Shown: positions 55,583 through 64,000, counted from the stretch's first letter. The stretch is 64,000 nt of DNA from Bacteroidales bacterium (GCA_017649855.1 JAGCGA010000030.1:1-64000), one strand, 5' to 3'. Made by a program: numbers and translations. The notes: generated by a model from the sequence alone, not told the origin.

Positions 55583-56806
55583 ATGATGATGAAAAAGATT
55601 GCAATCCTATTATTCTGCTGTCTATCAGCACTTTTTGCCACCGCCAACGACGGTGTCTTCTACGCTTCCGGCAACCAGCTGATCCCGATTACCGAGACTG
55701 ACATCAGCGTGAAGAAGGAGGTGTTGACCATCAACCGCGTGGGCAACCATTTGGAAGTAACTGTCTATTACGAATTCTTCAACCCCGTGGGCGAGAAGGA
55801 ACTGTTGGTAGGATTTGAGGCGAAGTCGCCTTACAACAGCAGTCTGGATCCTTTCAAGGTATTCCCGAGACATCCGCACATCCGCAACTTCAAGGTGGCG
55901 ATGAACGGTGAGCCGCTCACATACGATATTGCGAACGTTGAAGACGGACGCTATGTGAACAAAAAGTATCAGTTTTCTCAATACTACTCCAACGGACGCT
56001 TTATTAATTGGACACCTCAACAGATTGAAGACACGCTGGCGGCCTGGGGTGACCCGCCCGGTCTCCCCATCGACTATGTCTATCACTTCAAGGCGAAATT
56101 CCGCCCCGGACTGAACATCATCTACCACACTTACGACTTCGACCTCTCTTTCTCTATCGGTGAGGAGTACTATTTCCCCTACGTGTTGACCGCTGCCAAC
56201 CGCTGGGCCAACCACCAGATTGACGACTTCCTGCTGTTGGTCAACATGGGCGACCGCGAGTCTTTCAGCATTGATCCCGATTTTTTTCAAAGTCCTGACG
56301 AATGGCGATTCCTCGGGAAAGGCAAAGCCACGGCATACGGTTCTCCGTACCCTACGGAAAGGGAGGTCCCTGTTTTTCATGTCCAGGAAGGCAGCCTCTC
56401 CTTCCGGAAGGCCAACTTCCACCCAGAAGGTGAACTGTATCTCAGGAAAAGCAACACCATCAATTACACTTTCGGTGACCCTGACGATGCTCCTTCTTTC
56501 ACAGAGACATTGGCAAAACAATATTATTTCTATTCTGATCTGCTGGCAGCCCTTCGACACGAAATCACGAATTCGCTGATCCCATCCGACACCGACTACG
56601 AATACAACTACGACACCATCGTCACCCCTGACCAGCGCCGCATCCTCAAGAACCTACCTTTCGCCTATCGGGGCTACATCTTCAAAGACAAAGCATTACG
56701 AGACTATTTCGAATCCACCGACTGGTACCTGCCAAACCCGGAATACGACGGGAATATGGATGCTTTCAACGCAGAGGAGAGGAAATGGGTGGAGTTTTGG
56801 AAATAG
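55583..56806 (+). CDS. Secreted protein with DUF4424-like N-terminus and YARHG domain
   Basis: A 407-residue protein with a signal peptide (ILLFCCLSALFATA). The N-terminal part (NDGVFYASGNQLIPI, VTVYYEFFNP) resembles DUF4424, and the C-terminal RRILKNLPFAYRGYIFKD with WYLPNPEYD is a YARHG extracellular domain. Role unknown. The stop falls just before the first REP palindrome of the RAYT module. Confidence 0.75.
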   Translation: MMMKKIAILLFCCLSALFATANDGVFYASGNQLIPITETDISVKKEVLTINRVGNHLEVTVYYEFFNPVGEKELLVGFEAKSPYNSSLDPFKVFPRHPHIRNFKVAMNGEPLTYDIANVEDGRYVNKKYQFSQYYSNGRFINWTPQQIEDTLAAWGDPPGLPIDYVYHFKAKFRPGLNIIYHTYDFDLSFSIGEEYYFPYVLTAANRWANHQIDDFLLLVNMGDRESFSIDPDFFQSPDEWRFLGKGKATAYGSPYPTEREVPVFHVQEGSLSFRKANFHPEGELYLRKSNTINYTFGDPDDAPSFTETLAKQYYFYSDLLAALRHEITNSLIPSDTDYEYNYDTIVTPDQRRILKNLPFAYRGYIFKDKALRDYFESTDWYLPNPEYDGNMDAFNAEERKWVEFWK

Positions 56807-56887
56807 GAGTCGACGCTTCCAAGCGTCGCATAGGAGTCGACGCTTCCAGCGTCGCACGTTATTTGACGCTGGAAGCGTCAGCTCCTA
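56804..56887. repeat. REP palindromes on the 3' side of the RAYT gene (three copies)
   Basis: TAGGAG + GACGCTTCC-A-AGCGTC-type palindromes: copies at 56804-56829 and 56831-56856, plus an inverted copy at 56865-56887. The third forms the last codons of the transposase frame. Confidence 0.9.
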
Positions 56888-57464
56888 GGGTGTACTGATC
56901 AGGCCTCAAATTGCAGGGATTATGATTGATGTAGTTGACGCACGCCTCATAACTTTGCATATCACGAACAAGACGGTCAAACACATTGCGCTGCCAAACA
57001 TTCCCTCTGCGCCCTAAACGTTTGTTAATGGCATTAGCGGAAAACTGTTTGACACTACCAATGGATTTAACCACCTCGTCGTCACCAATAGGGGAAAGTA
57101 AAAGATGTACGTGATTGGGCATAATAACGAAATGGTGGAGTCTGTAACGTTTTCCGTTATGAAAAAGCAGTGCATTCACAACGATTTCCCTGATTTCTCC
57201 CCGTTCCAAAATGCATTCACCGTAACCTTGATCAAGCCACCGGTCCACTTTTACGCGAATTTTATGGTTATACTCCTCTCGCGTCTTATTGTCCCACGGC
57301 TCTGGATGCTCCGTCAGCCATTGTTTCTTGAAAGTCAAAAGTTCTGAAAGTTTTGCCTGGGGTAGTGAATCTGCAAGACGAAAAGTAACAAACTGCACTT
57401 TATCTGTCTGATGCCAATGGGGCAGTTTGGAACCTTTGATACTGATGAACTTGTCTTTTTCCAT
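56859..57464 (-). CDS. REP-associated tyrosine transposase (RAYT, Y1 family)
   Basis: A 201-residue single-strand DNA transposase-like protein. The HUH motif is H118-V-H120 in PNHVHLLL, and candidate catalytic tyrosines are Y172 and Y178 in the SYEACVNYINHNP motif. RAYTs mobilise REP palindromes. The gene is flanked by REP copies on both sides and its last residues (GADASSVK) are encoded by one. The frame is open to 57602, reading through further REP copies, but the Met at 57464 fits the family start. Confidence 0.92.
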   Translation of the reverse strand: MEKDKFISIKGSKLPHWHQTDKVQFVTFRLADSLPQAKLSELLTFKKQWLTEHPEPWDNKTREEYNHKIRVKVDRWLDQGYGECILERGEIREIVVNALLFHNGKRYRLHHFVIMPNHVHLLLSPIGDDEVVKSIGSVKQFSANAINKRLGRRGNVWQRNVFDRLVRDMQSYEACVNYINHNPCNLRPDQYTLGADASSVK

Positions 57465-57489
57465 AAACAATAGCTGGCTATTTTCCGCA

Positions 57490-57580
57490 TAGGAGGCGAC
57501 GCTTTCAAGCGTCGCAGAATTGTTTATTATGACGCTGGAAGCGTTATCCTCTATTGTGACGCTGGAAGCGTCAACTCCTA
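57490..57580. repeat. REP palindromes on the 5' side of the RAYT gene (three copies)
   Basis: One direct copy (57490-57516) and two inverted copies (57531-57553 and 57558-57580) of the GACGCTGGAAGCGTC palindrome with the TAGGAG/CTCCTA head. Confidence 0.9.
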
Positions 57581-57602
57581 TTTTCACCCGTTTCATTCTC
57601 AT

Positions 57603-57956
57603 ACAAGATTTTATTTCAAAGTTATTAATAAGATATTATCAAAATTTTAAGTTTGCAAAGATAGTTTTTTTCTGACACTCTGGTCGAGGGGAAGCCTCTA
57701 TTGTAAAGAATGTATGGCAGCACGTCTCTATAACGACAACATTTTTCTAATCATCAAATCCCAAACACTCTCTAATTTCATATCACAAAAACAAAAAAAA
57801 ATCGATAACTTGCGATTAACTATAAAATAAAATGCGTTAACCGCAAGCTATCGCGTTGTTTTAACATAATACTATAAGGTTAACTATATTTAATAAAGTC
57901 GGAATGAAGTAGTTTCTATTATTTTCGTAACTTTGCACTATTAAATCAACCCCACT
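57603..57956. other. AT-rich intergenic region with a long imperfect palindrome
   Basis: No gene is supported in these 354 bp. It contains an imperfect inverted repeat: CGATAACTTGCGATTAAC (57803-57820) with GTTAACCGCAAGCTATCG (57836-57853), 16 of 18 positions paired; the two mismatches would be G-U pairs on the minus-strand RNA. Confidence 0.6.
57928..57935 (+). promoter_or_regulatory. -7 element of the 200-aa lipoprotein gene
   Basis: TAACTTTG, 21 bp before the start. Confidence 0.5.
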
Positions 57957-58559
57957 ATGAGGAAACTCATTATTGTAATATTGTGCTGTATTTCAATATC
58001 TTGTGTCAACAATCCAACAAACACGGCAAATGATATGGATAGCAAGGACACCGCTTCCGTCGCCTCCGCATCGGAAATACACCGGATTGTGCGGGAGACC
58101 CTGCTCTACTGGGATTCGGTTTCGCCAGACAACAATGTCAAGATTGTTTGCCTTCAGGTGTTCCCCGAAGATAATCCAACCGACTCGCTCCATTGGCTTA
58201 TGGTGTTTCCGCTTCCTTGTTATCACGCGGCATCATCCAATGACTATTTGGAGTTTTTTGACACAAAAGTGTCCGAATTTTATTCCATCATAGACGGAAA
58301 ATTGACCAATCTGGTATTAGACAGCTTTATGCTAAGTAGAAATGAATCCTCGTTGGAATTCGTTAACCCCGAATCCTTTCCCGAATATAAAAAATGTGAC
58401 GGAGAATTCTATTATGACCCCTTGATTTGGTATTATTGTTTGCGAAACGACAGCTTCAAACTCCGGCACATCGGCTATTACCTCCCCGAAAAAATCCGAA
58501 AAGGGAATTTCAAAGACACCCTCCCCGAATTTCCCTACCCTCTAAACTCCAAACCATAA
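57957..58559 (+). CDS. Lipoprotein, function unknown
   Basis: A 200-residue protein with a short lipoprotein signal (VILCCISISC, Cys about residue 16). The mature sequence has no recognised domain. The 3' end and following spacer contain TAAACC-type words (58540-58578). Confidence 0.7.
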   Translation: MRKLIIVILCCISISCVNNPTNTANDMDSKDTASVASASEIHRIVRETLLYWDSVSPDNNVKIVCLQVFPEDNPTDSLHWLMVFPLPCYHAASSNDYLEFFDTKVSEFYSIIDGKLTNLVLDSFMLSRNESSLEFVNPESFPEYKKCDGEFYYDPLIWYYCLRNDSFKLRHIGYYLPEKIRKGNFKDTLPEFPYPLNSKP

Positions 58560-58582
58560 ACCTTAAACCCTAAACTAACCAA

Positions 58583-59770
58583 ATGGAATCCATCAAGAAA
58601 ATTTTCAAAATAGGCTACGGACCGTCGAGCAGCCACACCATGGGACCGCACCGCGCGGCTGAAATCTTCAAAGAGAGAACCCCCGACGCAAGCGGCTACC
58701 GCGTGACCCTCTACGGCAGCCTCGCGGCCACCGGCAAGGGCCACTTCACCGACAAGACCATCATCGACGCCCTTTCGCCAAAACCCACCGAAATCCTCTG
58801 GAAACCCGAGATCCAACACGAGTTCCACACCAACGCTATGCTCTTCGAATCGCTCCAGGGCGAGGAGGTCACCGACCAGTGGAAGATCTACAGCATCGGC
58901 GGCGGCGAGATTGCGGACGAGCACTCCGTGATGGACAAGGAGGAACGCTACGAGGAGAACAGCATGTCGGAAATCGTGAAACTGGTGGAAAAATACGGCA
59001 TGAACTTCTGGGAATACGTGGAGAAACACGAGGACACCGACCTTTGGGACTTCTTGGAGGAGCGTTGGAAGGTGATGCAGTCAACCATCGAGAAAGGGTT
59101 GCAGAACGACGGGGTGCTGCCAGGCGGGCTGTACGTCAAGCGGAAGGCCACACAATATTACGTGAAGGCGCGCAGCTACAAGGCATCGTTGCAAGGCCGC
59201 TGTCTCGTGTCGGCCTACGCCTTGGCCACGGCGGAGGAGAACGCCTCGGGCGGCAAGATCGTCACCGCGCCCACCTGCGGTTCGTCGGGCGTGCTGCCGG
59301 CGGTGCTCTACCACCTCAAGCACAACCACGACTACAGCGATAAGTTCATCCTGAAGGCGATGGCCACGGCCGGACTCTTCGGCAACATCATCCGCACCAA
59401 CGCCTCCCTGTCCGGAGCGGAAGTGGGCTGCCAGGGCGAGATCGGCTCCGCGTGCGCCATGGCCGCTGCCGCCGCCAACCAGCTCTTCGGCGGTTCCCCA
59501 CAACAGATTGAATACGCTGCCGAGATGGGCCTGGAACACCACCTCGGGCTCACCTGCGATCCCATCTGCGGCCTCGTGCAGATTCCCTGCATCGAGCGCA
59601 ACGCCTTCGCTGCCCTCCGCGCCCTCGACGCCAACCTCTTCGCGATGATGTCCGATGGCAAACACCTCATCAGCTTCGACAAGGTGGTAAGAACGATGAA
59701 CCTGACGGGCAAGGACCTTCCGAGTTTATACAAGGAGACGGCGATGGGAGGACTGGCAATCGTGGAGTGA
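58583..59770 (+). CDS. sdaA: L-serine ammonia-lyase (4Fe-4S, single chain)
   Basis: Iron-sulfur enzyme that deaminates L-serine to pyruvate and ammonia. The 395-residue chain joins the beta domain ([15 protein letters not shown] at residues 12-26) and the alpha domain ([10 protein letters not shown]). The cluster ligands C283, C325 and C336 have the 42- and 11-residue spacing of characterised enzymes. Possibly part of amino acid fermentation together with kamA. Confidence 0.94.
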   Translation: MESIKKIFKIGYGPSSSHTMGPHRAAEIFKERTPDASGYRVTLYGSLAATGKGHFTDKTIIDALSPKPTEILWKPEIQHEFHTNAMLFESLQGEEVTDQWKIYSIGGGEIADEHSVMDKEERYEENSMSEIVKLVEKYGMNFWEYVEKHEDTDLWDFLEERWKVMQSTIEKGLQNDGVLPGGLYVKRKATQYYVKARSYKASLQGRCLVSAYALATAEENASGGKIVTAPTCGSSGVLPAVLYHLKHNHDYSDKFILKAMATAGLFGNIIRTNASLSGAEVGCQGEIGSACAMAAAAANQLFGGSPQQIEYAAEMGLEHHLGLTCDPICGLVQIPCIERNAFAALRALDANLFAMMSDGKHLISFDKVVRTMNLTGKDLPSLYKETAMGGLAIVE

Positions 59771-59791
59771 GACATAGCGTAATCCATTTTA

Positions 59792-59817
59792 ACTGCTAAC
59801 AGCTAATGGCTCATAGC
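59792..59817. repeat. Short CTGCTAACAGCTAATGGCTC repeat
   Basis: One more instance of the AGCTAATGGC family in the sdaA-kdsA gap. Confidence 0.5.
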
Positions 59818-59827
59818 AAAAAAAACG

Positions 59828-59835
59828 TATCTTTG
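59828..59835 (+). promoter_or_regulatory. -7 element of kdsA
   Basis: TATCTTTG, 18 bp before the kdsA start. Confidence 0.55.
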
Positions 59836-59853
59836 CGCCTCAAATCTATCAAA

Positions 59854-60672
59854 ATGGCAAAAGATATTCGCAAGATACTAACCGCCGACAACGGAAACTT
59901 CTTCCTCATTGCTGGCCCTTGTGTCGTAGAGGGCGAGGAGATCACCCTGCGCATCGCACGTGAGATCAAGGAGATATGTGGCGAACTGGAGATTCCATTC
60001 CTCTTCAAGGCCTCCTACAAGAAAGCCAACCGCTCGTCGCTGCACTCCTTCACCGGCATCGGCAACGAAGAGGCGCTGGCCGTGCTGCGGAAGGTGAAAG
60101 AGACGCTTAACGTGCCTATTGTCACTGACATACACACAGAACCTGAAGCGGCGTGGGCCGCCGAGGTGGCCGACGTGCTGCAGATACCGGCGTTCCTGTG
60201 CCGCCAGACCGACCTCTTGGTGGCCGCGGCCCAAACGGGATGCTGGATTAACATCAAGAAAGGGCAGTTCCTCTCCCCGGAGGCGATGCGCTTCGCAGTG
60301 GAGAAGGTGCGTGATGCCGGCAACCCCGACGTGATGGTCACCGAACGCGGCACCTCCTTCGGATATCAGGACCTCATCGTGGACTTCCGCGGCATCAAGG
60401 CTCTGAAGGAGAACCGTTGTCCCGTGGTGCTCGACTGCACCCACTCTTTGCAGCAGCCCAACCAGCCCGCGGGCGTGACCGGCGGGCGCCCCGACCTTAT
60501 CGAGACCATCGCCAAGGCCGGCGTGGCCGTGGGCTTCGACGGCCTCTTCATGGAGACGCATCCCGACCCGTCGCAGGCCCTGTCCGATGGCGCCAACATG
60601 CTCCCCTTAGACCAACTAAAACCCCTTCTCCAAAAATTAACCAAGATCAGAAAAGCTGTTTATGAAAAATAG
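59854..60672 (+). CDS. kdsA: 3-deoxy-8-phosphooctulonate synthase
   Basis: Condenses PEP and arabinose 5-phosphate to Kdo-8-phosphate, needed for the lipopolysaccharide inner core. 272 residues from the Met at 59854. Motifs: LIAGPCVVE, FKASYKKANRSS, DIHTEPEAA, NIKKGQFLSP, TERGTSFGYQDL and GGRPDLIETIAKAG. Loss of the metal-binding Cys cannot be seen: the Cys in AGPCV is present. The 3' end overlaps the next gene by 11 bp. Confidence 0.96.
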   Translation: MAKDIRKILTADNGNFFLIAGPCVVEGEEITLRIAREIKEICGELEIPFLFKASYKKANRSSLHSFTGIGNEEALAVLRKVKETLNVPIVTDIHTEPEAAWAAEVADVLQIPAFLCRQTDLLVAAAQTGCWINIKKGQFLSPEAMRFAVEKVRDAGNPDVMVTERGTSFGYQDLIVDFRGIKALKENRCPVVLDCTHSLQQPNQPAGVTGGRPDLIETIAKAGVAVGFDGLFMETHPDPSQALSDGANMLPLDQLKPLLQKLTKIRKAVYEK

Positions 60673-62740
60673 TCGTATCCATCAGCTCCTCATCATAATC
60701 CTGGCCGTTTTATGCTACGGCAACACCTTAACCCTCAAATATGCTTTGGACGACCGCATGGTCATCATGGAGAGCAAGCCCGTCATCCAAGGCGGCTGGG
60801 AAGGCATTCACTACATCTTCACCCAAGACTCCTTTAACGGTTATTTCGGCAACGAAGAGTCCATCGTCGTCGGCGGGCGCTATCGTCCCATGTCGCAACT
60901 GACATTCCTCATCGAGTTTCAGCTATTTGGGCAGAAAATCAAAAAGGAAATCGGCGACTACAATGATTTCGGCACCCTCCACAACCCACAGAACGAGGAG
61001 TTGTTCAATCATTCCATCCTACCCGTGGTCAGTCACCTGATGAATGTCCTCTATTTCACTCTGTTATGCCTGATCATATACAAAGTACTGGAGATGCTTT
61101 TCGGTCAATACTCTGGCAAAAAATGGTACCAGTCGTTGGCCTTCCTCGCCACCATGTTGTTCGTCATCCATCCTATCCATACCGAGGCCGTTGCCAACAT
61201 TAAAGGCCGCGACGAAATCTTCGCCATGCTGGGAGCCATGACAGCCTTGTGGTGCTCGCTCAAATACGTGGACAAGCACCAGTGGTGGTACATGCTATTG
61301 TCGCTGCTGGCCATCACCTTTGCGCTCTTCTCCAAAGAGAACGCCATCACCTTCCTGGCCGTGGTCCCCTTGGCTATCTGGTACTACAAAGCGGATTCCA
61401 AACGCAAGAGCGACTATCTGGTGACCCTACTACCCATCCTGGCAGGCAGCATCTTCTTCGTTGCCATCCGAAGTGTCGTTTTAGGCGGATTGATGCCGGA
61501 AGACACCACCCATAACATCCTCAACAATCCTTTTATCGACAGCACCAAAGCCGAAGAAATCGCCACCGTGCTTATTACGTGGGGCATCTATCTCAAGCTG
61601 CTCATCTTCCCCCACCCGCTCACCCATGACTACTACCCCTTCCAGATTGAGGTCACGAACTTTGCCAACCCGCTGGTCTGGGTCATCGTCATCGCCGTCA
61701 TGGCACTCCTCGTCTATGCCTTGTGGAAACTCAAGAAGAGAGACACCATAGCTTTCGGCATCCTCTTCTTCATCATCACCTTCTCCATCACCTCCAACCT
61801 GCTCTTCAACATAGGAACCATCATGAACGAGCGTTTTGTGTTCATCCCATCCTTAGGTTTCACCCTTGTTGCAGGCTACTTCTTCTACTGGCTCTTCACT
61901 AGCAAGAGTGACCTGCTTCGTAAAGGTGGCATCGCCCTTTTCACGATTGTTTCCCTTTTCTACAGCATCAAGACCTTCACCCGCAACTTCGTGTGGCACG
62001 ACGACTTCACCCTATTTTTGACCGACGTCAAGACTTCCGACAAGAGTATCAAGTGTAACATTTCCGCCGGTGGAAGCTACCTGCAAATCTGGAAGAAGAG
62101 TCACAAGGAGCGGGACAAAAAGATGGCCTACGAGCATCTATACAAGGCCTTGGAGCTCCAAAAGACGGCACTCAACGCGCACCTGCTCATGGGTGAATTG
62201 ATGTTCTTGGACAACAACTTGGAGGGCGCGCTCCAGTTCTACAAGAATGCGGCTGCCATCGACCCTAACAGCATGATGGCTCATGACAACATCATCAAGG
62301 TACAGCAGGCCCTCAAAGGTGCTGAGCTGGACCAGTACAACCAACTTATCGCTGAGGCTGAGCAAGACCGCTATCAGGGTCGCACACAGGAAGCCATCAC
62401 CAAACTGACCATTGTGCGGGATGCGCTGACGAAGCAGCTGCAGGACAATCCTAAAAACATCGTGGCCCTGAATGTGATGGGTAATCTGTTGGGCCGCGGA
62501 ATGGGTGATTACCAGGCGGCGCTCAACTACTACAACCAGGTATTGGAGATGGATCCCAACTACGCCAGTGCTTGGGAGAACATGGGCATCATCTACGCCA
62601 TCCAACGCAAATTCGGCGATGCGGAGCGTTGTCTGAAAAAAGCGCTCAGCATTGCCCCTGACAATGAAAACATCAAGACCAACCTCAGGCTGCTCTACAC
62701 CGACATGGGCAAGCCGGAGTTGGCCAAGCAATATGAATAG
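60662..62740 (+). CDS. TMTC-like GT-C glycosyltransferase/TPR membrane protein
   Basis: A 692-residue protein. The first 450 residues hold about 10 membrane segments with an acidic DD pair (ALDDRMVI, residues 28-35) in the first loop and RYRPMSQLTFLIEF, as in the O-mannosyltransferase (TMTC/DUF1736) GT-C class. The C-terminal third consists of TPR repeats (ALQFYKNAAAIDPNSMMA, ALNYYNQVLEMDPNYASAWENMGII, AERCLKKALSIAPDN). It may glycosylate exported proteins in the periplasm; substrate unknown. It overlaps kdsA by 11 bp and is followed by a terminator. Confidence 0.82.
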   Translation: MKNSRIHQLLIIILAVLCYGNTLTLKYALDDRMVIMESKPVIQGGWEGIHYIFTQDSFNGYFGNEESIVVGGRYRPMSQLTFLIEFQLFGQKIKKEIGDYNDFGTLHNPQNEELFNHSILPVVSHLMNVLYFTLLCLIIYKVLEMLFGQYSGKKWYQSLAFLATMLFVIHPIHTEAVANIKGRDEIFAMLGAMTALWCSLKYVDKHQWWYMLLSLLAITFALFSKENAITFLAVVPLAIWYYKADSKRKSDYLVTLLPILAGSIFFVAIRSVVLGGLMPEDTTHNILNNPFIDSTKAEEIATVLITWGIYLKLLIFPHPLTHDYYPFQIEVTNFANPLVWVIVIAVMALLVYALWKLKKRDTIAFGILFFIITFSITSNLLFNIGTIMNERFVFIPSLGFTLVAGYFFYWLFTSKSDLLRKGGIALFTIVSLFYSIKTFTRNFVWHDDFTLFLTDVKTSDKSIKCNISAGGSYLQIWKKSHKERDKKMAYEHLYKALELQKTALNAHLLMGELMFLDNNLEGALQFYKNAAAIDPNSMMAHDNIIKVQQALKGAELDQYNQLIAEAEQDRYQGRTQEAITKLTIVRDALTKQLQDNPKNIVALNVMGNLLGRGMGDYQAALNYYNQVLEMDPNYASAWENMGIIYAIQRKFGDAERCLKKALSIAPDNENIKTNLRLLYTDMGKPELAKQYE

Positions 62741-62770
62741 TCTGGTCATTCCAGAACTAGAACCCAACAA

Positions 62771-62798
62771 AAAAGGAGAGGCATAAACCTCTCCTTTT
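62771..62798. terminator. Bidirectional intrinsic terminator
   Basis: AAAAGGAGAGG (62771-62781), loop CATAAA, CCTCTCCTTTT (62788-62798): perfect 11-bp stem with A and T tracts on the two sides, between the convergent GT-C/TPR and DUF4328 genes. Confidence 0.92.
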
Positions 62799-62830
62799 AT
62801 TATATAATGTAAGGAATAATCGTAATCGGC

Positions 62831-63781
62831 TTAGAACTTATCTTCGTTGGCCAGCAAGAGTTTGTTTTTCTTGTTGTATTGGATAATCAGCATAGCCTCC
62901 ATCAACATGGCCAAAATCATAATCACGATAGCCACAACGACCATGGTAGAGTGGTTAGCTTTCACGAAGAAGGCGCCTTCTCTGAAGAAGGTGAAGAACA
63001 GGATCAGGTTCATGATCCAGCAGCTAATTAGCAGGAGACCCCACCAGATGCCCATATACAGGCCGCTGTTGTCCACGGTGTTGTCTTTGTCAACTTTGAC
63101 GATTTCCTTGTTCTCGAGGGCGTAATCGGTTTCATCCCAGATCTCTTTGAAGACGGAAAGAGGTTTGATCAGGTTAATGATGGGGACGAACCAAGCGATG
63201 TAGGGGGAAGCTACAGAGTTACCGTTCTTCATCCACGGGGAGATATTGTGCAGGTTGCGCAGATTCTTGCTATCCCAGCGGGCGAAGAAGAAGGTTTTGA
63301 CAAGGAAAGCGATTGCCGTGATGCAGGCAAGCACCCAGAAGCCTCTCTTGGCAGCGTCGCGGTCAGCATTTTGGGCATCCCAAGCATCCTTCAACGGAAG
63401 ATAGGTAGCCTCAGCTTCCTGCAAAGCCTTTTGGTCATTCTCCTGAGTTTTGGTCTTTTCCTTCAAAGTCTCCGTGGTAAGAGTGATCATCTCGGACAAA
63501 GACTTCTTCTCATCGCGGGTGTTGGCCACGGCTTTGGTGCGGAGAGAATCCAACTTGTTCGTGTAGTAAGCTACCTCGGCACTATCCTGGCGCAAGGGAT
63601 GTTGGGCCATCACAAAGTTCTCGTATGCCTTTTCATAGGCATCGCGGTCGTTCACAACTGCCACGTTGATCTTATCAAACTTCAAAAGAGAAAGTGTTGA
63701 TACAACAAATAATACCAACACAACCACATTTAATAACAACGTGAGTTTTCCAAGGAAGGTGTTGTCAGTGATTTTTTTCAT
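62831..63781 (-). CDS. DUF4328-like membrane protein with coiled-coil loop
   Basis: A 316-residue protein from the Met at 63781. One N-terminal membrane segment (LTLLLNVVVLVLFVVSTLSLL) is followed by a charged, coiled-coil-like extracytoplasmic stretch (about residues 40-140) and then several membrane segments with SPYIAWFVPIINLIKPLSVFKEIWDET, as in DUF4328. Function unknown. Confidence 0.8.
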   Translation of the reverse strand: MKKITDNTFLGKLTLLLNVVVLVLFVVSTLSLLKFDKINVAVVNDRDAYEKAYENFVMAQHPLRQDSAEVAYYTNKLDSLRTKAVANTRDEKKSLSEMITLTTETLKEKTKTQENDQKALQEAEATYLPLKDAWDAQNADRDAAKRGFWVLACITAIAFLVKTFFFARWDSKNLRNLHNISPWMKNGNSVASPYIAWFVPIINLIKPLSVFKEIWDETDYALENKEIVKVDKDNTVDNSGLYMGIWWGLLLISCWIMNLILFFTFFREGAFFVKANHSTMVVVAIVIMILAMLMEAMLIIQYNKKNKLLLANEDKF

Positions 63782-63849
63782 ACGTATTTTTTTTATGTTA
63801 CTAATTATCAATACAATATACACTATTCCTCCAATAAAGGAATAGGTTG

Positions 63850-63857
63850 CAAAGATA
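63850..63857 (-). promoter_or_regulatory. -7 element of the DUF4328 gene
   Basis: TATCTTTG on the minus strand, 68 bp before the start. Confidence 0.5.
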
Positions 63858-63927
63858 ATAAAAATAATACAAGTAGCACCACAAAAAAATAATATCTGAA
63901 AAAGTGGGCTACAATTAAAAAAAAGTG

Positions 63928-63935
63928 TATTTTTG
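63928..63935 (+). promoter_or_regulatory. -7 element of tRNA-Pro
   Basis: TATTTTTG, 15 bp before the tRNA 5' end. Confidence 0.55.
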
Positions 63936-63950
63936 CACCCGCAAAACGGA

Positions 63951-64000
63951 CGGGGTGTGGCGCAGTTGGTAGCGCGCTACGTTCGGGACGTAGAGGCCGG
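63951..64000 (+). tRNA. tRNA-Pro (anticodon CGG), 3' part outside the window
   Basis: Begins CGGGGTG with a D-arm GCGCAGTTGGTAGCGC and an anticodon arm CTACG-TTCGGGA-CGTAG, giving anticodon CGG (Pro). The T arm and acceptor 3' strand lie beyond the end of the window. Confidence 0.93.

Overview
The window looks like a chromosome segment of a Bacteroidales bacterium (phylum Bacteroidota); I cannot fix the genus. The reasons are: many genes are preceded by the Bacteroidota-type -7 element TAnnTTTG rather than a Shine-Dalgarno sequence, there is a type IX secretion (gliding-type) C-terminal sorting domain, lipoproteins and MotA/ExbD/TonB cassettes have the Bacteroidota style, there is a class of small surface proteins typical of the phylum, and intergenic spacers are full of short degenerate repeats. 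The window starts inside a repeat array and ends inside a tRNA-Pro gene.

Layout. 1-719: a 55-bp tandem array followed by one copy of a hairpin-bearing interspersed repeat. 720-5314 (+): hisS, a DUF389 membrane protein, a YgiQ-type radical SAM protein. 5269-9275 (-): two rhomboid proteases, a membrane-anchored endonuclease/exonuclease/phosphatase and a lipoprotein in one operon. 9462-13115 (+): aroA, a tiny lipoprotein, an outer-membrane-like protein and a Wzx-like flippase. 13299-20613 (-): nadB, mtaB, an M16 peptidase, recR and a secreted beta-helix protein in one operon, followed by a truncated metzincin domain with a translationally coupled membrane protein. 20685-25822 (-): gyrB, an FtsE-like ATPase, a glycosyltransferase and a MutS-like ATPase. 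26051-35034: nth, a T9SS cargo protein, a lipoprotein, a beta-barrel protein, yebC, a pRiA4b-like protein, miaA, an orphan ABC permease and a SHOCT-like protein, then 650 bp of repeats. 35035-46781: aminopeptidase P, a P-loop protein (probably KamB), pfkA-sirtuin-lipoprotein operon, rplY/ctc, a PpiD-like chaperone, ftsK and a LolA-like protein. 46870-51095: exbB-exbD-tonB, a GxxExxY nuclease-like gene enclosed by inverted repeat arrays, and folC. 51216-58559: kamA, then an accessory stretch of secreted proteins and a RAYT transposase enclosed by its REP palindromes. 58583-63781: sdaA, kdsA, a TMTC-like GT-C/TPR protein and a DUF4328 membrane protein.

Most genes are housekeeping. The most interesting material lies between them: (i) an array of ten 37-39 bp units upstream of folC, each unit carrying a promoter-like TAnnTTTG element, with an inverted partner array on the far side of the GxxExxY gene; (ii) a REP/RAYT module; (iii) three arms of an interspersed repeat whose hairpin shows compensatory base changes; (iv) a probable toxin-tip/immunity remnant lying in frame behind a stop codon; and (v) kamA plus likely KamB and KamC reactivase genes scattered over 30 kb, which suggests lysine fermentation with KamD/KamE encoded elsewhere.
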